Shown one piece after another: positions 22,578 to 39,400 of a stretch of 64,000 nucleotides of DNA. Each line of letters starts with the position of its first letter. Positions within the stretch are counted from its first letter, which is position 1. The notes beneath the pieces are model-generated. The model searched no databases and had not been told where the DNA came from. It saw only the letters and a list, made by a program, of their open reading frames with translations. The position numbers and the translations under genes are program-made. Source of the DNA: Phallusia mammillata. Taxonomy: Eukaryota; Chordata; Ascidiacea; Phlebobranchia; Ascidiidae. Location of the stretch: assembly GCA_003260075.1 (NCBI GenBank), contig QLIY01000492.1, positions 46,094 to 110,093 of the forward strand, read 5' to 3'.

Positions 22578-22756
22578 CTGATGGTGGGATTCAAATTTTT
22601 TGTCAGACGTATCTATTACAAAAGTCATATGTTTCAGCCAGTTCTGTGGCAAAATTTTTATTGACAGTAACCAGTAATGCTAACCAGTTCGAACCGCATA
22701 AAAATTCGTGAGACGGTTCTGTAGAACGGGTGCGAACCGACTGAATCCCAACACTG
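22578..22756. mobile_element. Short hAT-like MITE
   Basis: The ends CTGATGGTGGGATTCA and TGAATCCCAACACTG are imperfect inverted repeats of the 'CAGTGTTGGGATTCA' type. The interior is noncoding and contains 'ccagttcgaaccg' and 'gtgcgaaccgactg'. No clear target duplication is seen. It lies between the protease and the minus-strand gene. Confidence 0.5.
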
Positions 22757-23049
22757 CTGCTAACATAATTTGGTGTGATACACTGATGTCAGTGTATAAC
22801 GCTGAAAAGGGGAGTGTTTTGAAATCATGAAGCAGTTAAGAGTTGGTACAAAACATGAAGGAAGAAAGGCACTGTTAGAAACCTTACAATAAACGATATA
22901 GTGCATTAAAAATATTTACAAAATGTTGACATACACATCAAGCACAAGTAATAATCCCGCAATATTACAAATTACATCTTCTTTTTGATGATTGCTTTTT
23001 CAAACCATGATTTTTTGCTCTTTGTAGTTTAAGACAAGTTGAAATAGTC

Positions 23050-24987
23050 TCACAACAGACCCAATCGGCTTTTCCCGCCTTTTCTTGACCCCGTCGCGTT
23101 TCTTGACCTCAATCGTGGAGTTGTTTCTCGCGAAAATATTTCCTTTGGTGTAAGTTCGATTTCAAAATCCCGCAGAATTCGTGTTCGTATATATCTGTGA
23201 ATGAAGAATTAAAATTACCAAAACATAGGGTCAAAATAGTCAAATACAACAACAATAACAGCAACAGCTACAAAAACAATAACAACTGTATGAAGAAATA
23301 AAATTACAAACAATTTTCAGTGGAAGAGACACAAAAACTTACAATTAACAACATTGGAAACTGAAACAACAACAAAAAATTACAGAAACAAGAACAATAG
23401 CAAACCTCGTGTTTCTTGCTTCTTTCCATGCTCGAGATATTGGTCGACTGTCAGGGCTCGAAATAAGTCGACTTCTGTTTCTCATTTCGAGCTCTGTGCT
23501 TGCTTCCAGTCCGTTCACCAACACAAGAATGTCAGCCATCTTTTGTTCGGCATTTTCCCTGTTTTGCATCTGACAAAAATAATTTTAAGGTACTGCTCTT
23601 TACTGTCGTCTAGCGGTCATATTACTGTGTGTGTGTTTAAGGTTAGCTTTTAAGAAGTTGTTGAACCATTTAGCAGAAAAAAATACGTCATTTTGCGGTA
23701 AAAAATATCGAAATTTTGTGAACAATAAATTTTTTTGTGGCAAAATTAAAAAAATCATAAAAAGTGGGTTTGATAATTGTGTGTGTTGCCTCTACCGCCC
23801 CAAGTGTTACCTCTTCTTTTTCCAGCTTTGCGACAAACTCTTTAACTCTCTCACTCGCTCTCCTCTGTTTCTCGTGCGCTTTCAGCAGGAGCCGATAATT
23901 CTTCCTCCTCCTGTGCTCCTCCCGCTCTTTCATCAGGAGCAGAGTGGGATCCGTGTCACGTGACATCTTGCGCTCGTTTCGCTTCATCAGTTCCTGACGT
24001 TTACGCTTCGTCTCATCCACTATGGCTTGCGCGAGTTCTCGCCGTAGGAGGGCGCACTCGTTGTTTGTTTGTTGAATGTCAAAACTGGCAGAAGCAAGAT
24101 GATACTTGATTGACCGAAAAAGCAATCTTTCTTAAGCAAAAGTTGCGTGGATTTAAATTTGGGTAACAAGTTTTGTTTTAGTGATGCTCCGAACCCGCTT
24201 CAAAAGGTAATTTTACCTTTATGTTGAAATTTCAAATGATCTTTATGTTGTTCATGTAGGTAAACTCTATTATGACACTCCAAAATCACTTCCACAAGTC
24301 GTAAGCTTTACTAAACTTCGGACAACGTTAAATATTTTGCTGACAGCGTTGCTCGTAAGACATCATGGCCCGTATTTTTCAGATGCAGCAACAAATTAGT
24401 CAATTAAGGTTGTATTGGCGGTATTGTGTGTTTAGGCATTAACTTCATACAATAAAAAAGTTCGCTTTCGGCCGAACTTTCAAACTTCGTACAATCAAAG
24501 ACATTGAAAAACAGCGTATTTGACCGAAATGTTTCGGCCAACCGTTTTAATCACTAGTTTAAAGGACTCATTGCAAGTTTAACTTCTCGCCTGTTGTGTT
24601 GTTTCGTTTTATTTTATCGGCGCAAAAGACAACATTTTCGGGGGGGGGGGATATTGTGTGTTTAGGCATTAACTTCATACAATAAAAAAGTTCGGTTTCG
24701 GCCGAACTTTCAAACTTCGTACAATCAAAGACATGGAAAAACAGCGTATTTGGCTGAAATGTTTCGGCCAACTGTTTTAATCACTAGTTGTGTTGTTTCG
24801 TTTTATTTTATCGGCGCAAAAGACAACATTTTCGTAATCTCACCAAAATCTGCAAATATTTATTTTCTCACCGATATTGTGCGTTGATTCCGCCGTAACC
24901 TTCAATTCTTGTCGTCAATCTTTTTCTTTCTCTGATATTTTCTTCCTTGGTTTGTTTCATTATGTCTGGCCTCTTTCTTCGATTCAT
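23050..24987 (-). CDS. Unrecognised 232-residue charged, predicted coiled-coil protein
   Basis: Four minus-strand exons: 24987-24872 (ATG in context TTAAAATGAAT), 24084-23811, 23569-23406, 23194-23050 (TGA). Each join has GT/AG and compatible phases, and the lengths (116+274+164+145) total exactly 233 codons. The N-terminal half is rich in Lys, Arg and Glu and likely one long helix (for example RELAQAIVDETKRKRQELMK and AHEKQRRASERVKEFVAKLE). The C-terminal part is basic and Ser/Arg-rich and ends SRKGGKSRLGLL. There is no signal peptide, membrane segment or catalytic motif. An acceptor-like 'gcacacag' 40-50 bases before the ATG suggests an upstream 5' UTR exon or trans-splicing. I recognise no family. 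Many ciliary or cytoskeletal proteins look like this, but that is only analogy. Confidence 0.75.
24640..24650. other. Poly-G placeholder gap (11)
   Basis: 24410-24639 recurs at about 24652-24834 with substitutions and a deletion. It lies in the first intron of the minus-strand gene. Confidence 0.85.
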
Positions 24988-25069
24988 TTTAACAAATAAT
25001 TTTTGGATAGTTCTATTTGCTTTAAAAATACTGTGTGCTTCAGAAACACCTAAAACGCTACAAAACAAT

Positions 25070-26576
25070 TAAGACTCAGTCCAATGTCGATGTAAAGGTA
25101 TAATCTCGGTATTGCAGTCAGTTCATGGTACTTTTACCTCTGTTGAAACATTTTTCTCGTAATGGTTAAAACTTGTAGATTCTTGTTGTTGCCTTCCATC
25201 AAAAATAAATATTTGAAACTATTTTAGCACACGCCTCAACTAACTGCTAAAGTAGCAAGTTTTTATCAACTACACTAAATGTTGGCAGTCGTAATATTAT
25301 TTACACTTCTCCTTGGGATAACAGACTTTTCGTATTCTCGGGGTTTCATTCACATCGTGTGTATTAACTTCTCGCTGCAGATTAACACTTCAACTTATCT
25401 CTCTGTTGCGTCACACTCCCTTTGTAACCACACAATGGCAAGAGAAAACACGCGGTTTAAACATCGCAAAGTTGCTTCGTGTGTTGCCAAAGATAACAAC
25501 ACATGTATGCTATGTACAAACTTGCCAAACTTATGTAACTGTGTGTTTTATTGCTGTTTGTGCAAATTCTGCAAAGAAACAGTTTTTGCGTTTTTTCTTC
25601 ATCACATCATTGTCAAATTCATTTAGTTCAGCGCCATTTTAAATGACCCAAACCAGCGTTTTTCACTTAATCATGTTATACGCCGGGCACATTGAAGCGT
25701 TATACCGAATCACCCGGTCACCAAGCCTTCCCACACGGTGGGCAAAAGCTAGAAAAAAGTAGCTTTCCTGCGATGGGATTCGAACCCACCACGTTTGTCC
25801 GGAACGTGTGCTCTGCCAACACTAGAAAACTGTTTTGAACTATCACGTCCTTATTTTAAATTAAAATCAATTTCAATGACCCGCATGTTAAAATTTAATT
25901 TCCAAATTAAAGATAAAGTTTAACAAAAATTACAACAAAAATGAAATTATCAACATTCAAAAGCACATTTCAAAAGATGTTAAAAATCACGTCATAAAAA
26001 TACAGAACAGCGGCATTTAACGATAAACACATTTCAATTATTTTCACCGGCTGGTGGCGATAAAGTTCTTCGAATGGACTTCTTCCGTTTTGTTTTGTTA
26101 AAAAATAGAAAGACTGGAAATTTCTGCAAAAACAATGAGGTAGCAAGTTTTTTTCAACTTGGAGATCGTTTCAGCAGCAAAAGTAAGTTGTTATTTGTTG
26201 GATTGTTTAAAAACCTGGAGAAAAGTTTTGCAACCGAATTATTATTTTTTCCCAAACATGCCATAAAAAATCAAAATTCTATGCTGTTATTTTGCAGTCA
26301 AATACTAAAAATTACCACTGTCTAGCACTACAAAAATGTTATATTAAATTTTTCTTACGTGTGTTTAGTTGACAAAATTTTATTCTTTAAACAACAACAA
26401 AACCAGTTTAATTATGGTTTCTTTCACCAAGCATACTAAAAATTGTATAAGATGCTAAAATTGGTACTTAAATTTCCCTGTCATTAAGGAAAGCAGTGAT
26501 TTAAAATACTTGTCAGCAGTATGACTGTTTAGCTTTTTTGGAAATAATATACAGTACCAGTTTATTTTATCAACAG
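25070..26576. other. Intergenic region between divergent genes
   Basis: About 1.5 kb separates the minus-strand 232-residue gene from the kinase. Apart from the SINE at 25676-25850, I see no conserved ORF or clear core promoter. The kinase ATG at 26577 is directly preceded by an acceptor (CAACAG), so an unseen 5' UTR exon here, or a spliced leader, is expected. Confidence 0.5.
25676..25850 (-). mobile_element. tRNA-derived SINE
   Basis: On the minus strand there is an A-box-like TGGCAGAGCAC and a perfect B box GGTTCGAATCC, about 32 bases apart, as in a tRNA-derived Pol III promoter. The 5' and 3' arms do not pair as a tRNA acceptor stem, so it is not a tRNA gene. The flanking body (near 'taccgaatcacccggtcacc') resembles segments at 9560-9655 and 57562-57650, which points to a dispersed family. 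Confidence 0.65.
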
Positions 26577-31933
<5,357 letters not shown>

Positions 31934-32744
31934 AAAGTTGAAACAAGTTTATGGCGTGTCATGAAATGCTGGTCCGAAAAAAGTAGTGTAGGATGATACT
32001 AACCATCATCATAACATGCAAACGTTTAAATTCTATCGTTTTAGTGTACGTTTCAAAACACAAATTGATATTTTATGAAATTTTGTTTCTTGCTTTTTTA
32101 TCACAAATGGTTATGTAGTTGAAAAGTTTTGTTTAATGTATTCTGCTTTAAAAGCATTGTTTCTTAAAGTGTGGTAAGTTTGCTATAAATAGCCTGTCTA
32201 ATATTTAAACGTCAACAAATTTGATTTATTTGCTGTTTGTTTGTGTAAAATCTGTAAGTTTTAAAATGTCTTGTTTAGAGTAAAAGCAAATGTATAAGTT
32301 AATGTTATGTATCGAAGCAAGTGACCATCTCAATATCAATGCTTATCACTTGGTTAGTGTTGTGTTAAATGCATATTTTTGTTTTGTTAATAGTTTAGCG
32401 TATGTTTGTGGTTAGATTTAATGTAATTACTCTGCCAAAACAGAAAAATGTGAATAATTGATGTAGCATTGTGATGTCATAAGCCCTGTCTGTCCATAGA
32501 AGAATTTAATGAGATGTTTATGATGTATTTTTTTCACCAACTCTTATCACAAAACCATAATTGAGATGTTTTCTGATGAATTGTACAAATTTAACAATCA
32601 AGTACAACGTTGTGTAAAAATTAATCAGTTCTGTGTCATTTTTCTGGCAACATTCATTTTTATTTGCACAGATTTTTTTTAAATTTCACATTTGGTACTG
32701 GTTTGATGACTTCGCATAATGGGCTTTCCCTGACGTGCAAATGA

Positions 32745-32750
32745 AATAAA
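32745..32750 (+). terminator. Poly(A) signal of the NDR kinase gene
   Basis: AATAAA about 810 bases after the kinase TGA. The interval 31934-32744 is AT-rich, without coding signs, and fits a 3' UTR. No earlier AATAAA was noticed in that interval. Confidence 0.55.
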
Positions 32751-33479
32751 ATGTTTTCTAAATTCTTTAAATGTGACAAAACATATTCGACTTTTGTATG
32801 ATATCTATGTGGTTTAATAACTTGGGTCTATTTTTCACCACTGTAGTAAACATGCGATTCATTGTACATCGATTCACTTGTTGTTGTTGTTGTTTTATTG
32901 TGTTTGTGCTTAGTTTGTTTGTCATGCACTGATGTTTGTGTACGCACTACCGCTTGTTACTTGACCATAAAAAAGAAACACACTCGATTGTGAAAGGAAT
33001 TATTTTAATGTTTCTCATATGATTTTCATGTGACAGTCAACACGACTGAGATAATTGTCAGGTTTTGCAAATGTTAGCCAACAAATTAAATTGTCTTTGT
33101 CCATAGAAATATTAACATAAATATTTTGCCCAGAGTGACACGTTAAAGTTAAAATTCAGATCCAGTACTTAAACGGAACCATGGTAAGCCAAAATTGAAA
33201 AGACGGGAAGGAAAATTAAATCTGTTAGTTTACAATAAACAAAGATTAAAATTACTCACTAGTTGCGAGAAAACAATCTTACTTATTAATTTTCAGCGAA
33301 AATCCTGCACATTTTTCTTCAGAACTACGTAGTTTAGAAAGAAAACTTTGACAGTAATAAGTTTGAAAATTGGCGCTGCAAGCTTTCGTATTGTTCCCGA
33401 GATGAAACAAACTAATTGAAGAATACCCAAGCATGCGTTTTTATGTAAGATTTCATCTGGTTGTTATGTGAGGCGTTCA

Positions 33480-36400
33480 ATGGAAAACAAGGCAACACTG
33501 ACATGTGAGTTAAAACAGTAAAATGAAACATTTTCCGATCCTGTAACCTTGCAGCTTATGCCTGTTTCCTCAAATAAAATTTTACTAAAAGCACTGGACA
33601 TGTGAACAGGGTCAAAAAAGGTGGTTTAACATAAACCAAAATCTACAAAAAAGCTGTAAAACACTTTCCCGTGAAGTAAACATAAAAACAAAGACTGGTA
33701 TTTTTTAATCAGTTGCTTTTCCAAAAAAGACATGTGGAGCAAATCACTTATTTTAGAAACGTGTTATGACAGATTGCACAATATTTGTTAACAACCAGCT
33801 TTAGGTGCCAGAAAAGATTGAGAAACACTGTATTATGCTAATCACAAAACAAACATTTTAGATTCATTCTCTGAGTCTGGTGATGAAAATCTCTTTCTGA
33901 CGTTGTCCACTCGATTGTGCGACACTTTATCCAACCAAACTGTGGAATGGAGGCAGACATACGGTCGAGCAAGTCACCAGTTTCAGTTAAAAGTTAAAAT
34001 CCTTCCACTAGCCACAGCATTACTCGAGAGAACTGACCTTGTAACTCGACCATATTTTCACATCTTCTGGACTGACTGCAATGTGAGTATTGAACCCTTA
34101 TTAAGTGTTTGACAAGTTTGTAAGTCCAGAATTGATACAACCCTTCAATGTCTATGCCTGAGTAATCTAACTGTCATATAGAAGTGTAAACTTATACAGG
34201 GCGTTTATTTTGAACACAATAGTCCAGAAGCATTTATCTTGAGCAAAACGTCTGCAAATAAATAAAGTGTGATAGGTAGTGTTGGTATGAAGATATGCAG
34301 GCAAGTGATTTAAAAATAGTTAAAGCATGCTCCTGTTTTTGCTGCTCTTTAACATTTGGTTGTGCAGGCATGGACTTTGTATTGAATAATTGAAAAACTT
34401 GCTGCATCTATGTATTATCATCTAATTCTGATCATGACTTTAGAGACCAATCTTTTTTTCTGTAATAAAATGTCTAAAATATCTGTCCAATTTATGCTTG
34501 CTTAAATCTGAAATACAAGTTTTTGTGTTTTTTTAGGATTTGGATCAATATCGATCGACTATTCGCACAGAAATCTCATCGTGGGTGAATACACTGAAGA
34601 ATTACAAGGACACCGAGTGGATGATTGTGGTTGTTGCAGGAGATATTCTCTCGAGGTTGACCAAAGCTAAACTTCCAATTCCAAGAATGTCAATCCCCGA
34701 TAAAGTCAAATCAGATTTCTGTTCAAAAAATCCAGAAAGGTTTGTAGGCTTGTTTGTTTTTTACAGGTGTATGTCTACTTCAAAATCTTGCTTATGTGTT
34801 ATGTCATGATTCCCAGGACCAAAACATAGCTTTTTATTTGCAAGAATATACTCATGCTAATCAAGGTCTATTATTGTAAATTGTAAAGGAAATTTAAATG
34901 TATTTTTGGGGCATTTTTTGGAAAGAAAGATGAAAACATCATTGAGAATTGTACAAACAGTTTCATTAAGGTAGATTCATTCACATTTAAGTTTGTTAAT
35001 AACTGTATTTAATCTATTAGGCTGCACATATTGCATGACCCAACCAAAGAAACCACGAAAAGCACAGAATCATGGACAGCATTAGGATTAAAAGTTGCTA
35101 ACCAAACTGTTCGTTGTATGGAAGTTGTTGTTTCCAAATACGAGGAACGTGTCCGTGCAGAACGAGAGCGTCGCAACGAGAAATCATGGGATTTTTGTTC
35201 ATATCTTATTTTACAGGTAATTTTTGCATACCATCAAAAAGGCTAAATCTTTAGACAGAATTTTTGTCCTAAAACTGAAAAGAACTTATAACCTGTTTCC
35301 AATGGTTAATTTTGGTTAAAAAACTACTTTGCACACACAATGGTAAGGTAGTAGTATGCACACAAAAATTATGGTAAATTCCTTCTAAAACAGTGGTTCT
35401 CAAACTGTGGTACACATACCACAAATGGTACGTCAGGGCGTTTCAGGTGGTACGCCAATAGCTTTCTTCTAAACCTAATTCAGGTCACATCAAGAATTGC
35501 TGCTCAACTAACCGAAGTGACCAGCCAAGTTTTTAACAGAACCGATGACAGGATGTTTTTTAGGAATCGCTAACACGCTGGTTTCATAAATAAGCTAGTG
35601 TAGTCAAGAAGAACTCTTGGTCTACCCATGTAAACAAGATTTAGGTGGTACACAGCGATAGAAAAAGTCGACAGGTGGTACGCAATCAGTATAAGTTTGA
35701 GAACCACTGTTCTAAAACAACTGTTTTGTCATAATATGAATGCATGCACAGAAAGCAAATATTTAAACTTGTTACCCTTGTGTGCATTTCAGGAGGAACT
35801 GGCTTTCATGTATGAAATGTTGGGAATGTTTTCTCCAGCGCTGGTGCAATATGATGAACTTGATGCAATGTTTACCCAATATGTGTTAAATGCAAATGCT
35901 GGAGGTATATTGTAATCAAAATACAGATATTGCTTAAATATATATACATTTTAATGGCTAATATTTTACACACACTCCTGGTTAAACAAAAAGGTTGATT
36001 ACAATTTCTGTTTAATTGAATACTGAATTCCCTGTTATTACTTAATAGTAGTGATGTACCGAATCGGCTAAATTTCCATTCGGCTGAAACCGAATAGGGG
36101 GGGGGGGGGCCAGAAAAAGTTTGAAATATTGGACCTTGAATGAATCAGGATATAAAGTGTCCATTAAAAAACATTAATTTGCTCAATTTCAACTAATCTT
36201 GTTCCTAAAATTTTAGTCAAACAGTGTGTGAAATACCACATGTCATGTTAACAATCAATCACACTTATGTCCTCATTTGCATAGCGTCACAACTTTTAGG
36301 TATTGAATTGGCATGGGCTTGCTATAGCTGTTATAACCTCACAAGCATATGTTGATGCCACAAATCTGTCACACTGTTTTAATAACTAGTGTTTAAATAA

Positions 36401-39400
36401 TGCTCTATTGTGAATATTTAAGTTACTACATAGAATTGCTGAACATAACATTATCAGTGGGGGGGGGGTGACGTGAAAACATGTTTATCTACCAGGCAGC
36501 CAGTGCAAAATAGTTGTGTTTCGTCCTTGGGGGGGGGGAATGCCACAAATCTGTGACACTGTTTGGGATATTCTTTGAATTATAATGTTTTCTGTTTTCA
36601 ATTTGGTACATTTGTAGTGCAGTGTTTCCCAAGCTTTTTTGACAATTCACCCTCTAACAATTCATAGTTAATGCTGAAACATACAAGATCATTTAAAACT
36701 GGGTCTTTTGTTACCTTTACAAGTCATATTTCCAGCTGAAGTGTTTATTTACAAACCCTAAGTAAGAACTAAAGTGAATTCTCCCTCTCAAAGTTTTAAA
36801 GTTCGCCTCTAGGGAGAAATTCCTCCCTCGTTGCAAACCACTGAACTAGGGTTTAAATAATGGTCTAATCTGAATATTTAAGTTACTACATAGAATTGCT
36901 GAACATAACATTATCAGTTAAGTATTATTACAAAATGCCTTAAATAAAAATTTTCATACATTAAAGCATTATTTCTATTCCTCCAGATATAGCTCATTGG
37001 TTGTCACGCTTCAGTGAGCCGATCAAGCACTGGCATTCTATGTTGTTATGGAAACGAATAGACGGTGACGCACGTCGTTCCATTCTCGAAGGACAGGCGT
37101 CGATCATTGATATTCGCAACTATTTATTCACTCGTTTGTGCCATTTATTGTTCGAAACGGGAAAACTTACGGAGATTACGCAACGAATGCATATTTTTCT
37201 TCACTCACTTTCAACTGAGATTGCAATTCTTGAGGTAAAAAATACTCAGTTTTTTATTATTTACTCAAAATAACAAATCACTCAAAGTATGGTGATAAAC
37301 TTTAAGATAACTGCAGAGAGGTGGGGGTCCAGAAATTGCAAAATCCTCAGGCTTCCTTATCTAGTCATAGGGGGATTTATATGGGAAAACTTTTTTAACA
37401 AAATAAAGTAAAGAGGTCCGAAAATTTTACAAATGATGATTAAATTTAGCAAAACAATAAAATAAATAAACTTTTGTTTCGGTTAGAAAACAACAATAAA
37501 TGTTTTTATGTTATGTTTATAAACGGAACTTGTCTCTTTGGCCACCTGGCTGACAACATGGGGGGGGGGGACTGAGATTGCAATTCTTGAGGTAAAAAAT
37601 ACTTAGTTTTTTATTATTTACTCAAAATAACAAATCACTCAAGGTATGGTGATAAACTTTAAGATAACTGCAGAGCGGTGGGGGTCTGCAGAACTTTTTT
37701 AACAAAATAAAGTAAAGAGGTCCGAAAATTTTACAAATGGTGATTAAATTTAGCAAAACAATAAAATAAATAAACTTTTGTTTTGGTTAGAAAACGATAA
37801 TAAATGTTTTTATGCTATGTTTATAAACGGAACTTGTCTCTTTGGCCACCTGGCTGACAACATACAAAAACACATAATATTGAATACTTATTTATCTATT
37901 TTCATGATGTGTAGATAACTGTGCCATCAGGAGCCATTGATTGTTGGGTTTTTATGTGTTGCCTCGAACTAGTTGGTGCCTTGTGTCGTAAATCGCAACT
38001 TCAAAATGAGACTGACAACACAGCCACTGACAATCCATGTTTCGATATGAGCAACGAACAACTTGTTCTGGAAAACGCAAGTTTATGGAACATTGCTAGA
38101 TTAAAGGTAAGGCTATATGCTACCACTGGATGTCGATTGTAGGTCAAATATATGTTCAGAAGTTTTATATCGACTGATTTTGTTCATTGAAACCTCTTTC
38201 CATATTTAGCATTACATTTTGACAAAACAGCGGTCATTAATAAGCATGTTGCCTGTTAGAGGGTCACATATTGATTCTAAATGCTAACAGAACTAAAACT
38301 TTTTATATATGTATATATTTATATATGGTCTTGGTGTAAGTTTTTTATGTATGGCATTTTATTTCCATGTTGATGTTATTTCAATGGAATATTCTTTTAG
38401 TTTGTGACATGGCATATTTCATGCAATGAACATGTAGCATATCGAATCTGTTTTCTGTGATGTACTTATCTTTTAATCTGGGGATTTAGTTACAATGCCA
38501 ATATTAAACCAAAATTGTTTCGAGTCGAGCTCACATAAAATGATTACAATTTCTTGTCTCACGTGTTGCGACGGTTAATATCGTTGTATTAATGATTGCA
38601 AATTCAACAAATTTGTGTACCCCCATGTGCCCTCTTATAAACATTTCTTCTGCAACTAATTACTGTCAGGAACCATTTCAGGTACTTCTTGGCCAGTTCG
38701 GATCCCAGTAGCATATCAAGTCACAAACTGCACTTAATCATAAGTCATTGAGAGTGATTATACTGAACAATATCAGACCCTTCAAAACACAACACAGTCA
38801 TTGACAAACCAGTCAGGCAAAATATAAATATTCCATGTAAATTCATTGATTGACTCTGTTACTTGAACAATATTTTCCATTCTCAATTAGTTAACCTTCA
38901 GTCAATATTTTATCCCATAAAAATTAAAAAAACACATAAAAATTGATAAATTTGTTTCCAGTCAACGACAATCATCTTTATTAGGTTTCATACAGTTAAG
39001 CTGATAGTACACAAATCTAATTTCCATCCATTTAAACTTGCAACATATATCTTTTATTTCTTTTCCCAGCTTTATTCCCTCGGTGAGTTGTGTGGACTTA
39101 TGCCAGGAATAGTGACGACCTCAGCTCATCTACAGATTGTCGTTGATCTGCTCGCTGGGATGGGAGAGGGTGAGGAGAGAGGAGATGTGGCTACATCACC
39201 TGCACTGGTAGGCAATATGGAACTTTGTGGTTGTAAATGTCAAGTAGTAGTTATTGTTTTAAACAGTGCGAATATTACTGTGCCAAAAACGCATTCATAC
39301 AAGTACATACTATGTCATTGCTACTACAAGTAGTTGATTGGTGGAAAACTTTAAAACAAATTACAAATGATTTAAATGTTTTGAGTTGTGCAGGCCTGAC

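Noticed and set aside
25279-25642. Overlapping ORFs of 115 and 78 codons on the plus strand
   Set aside because: Cys-rich by chance, with overlapping frames, no splice-supported continuation and no recognisable domain.
25740-25830. Functional tRNA gene on the minus strand
   Set aside because: A and B boxes are present, but the acceptor arms do not pair and the sequence is embedded in a dispersed repeat.
32881-32897. Short TTG repeat as a feature
   Set aside because: A trivial microsatellite with no sign of function.
33181-33183. ATG followed by GTAAGC as the TRAPPC10 start
   Set aside because: The phase does not join to 33862, whereas the exon at 33480 fits in phase and in sequence.
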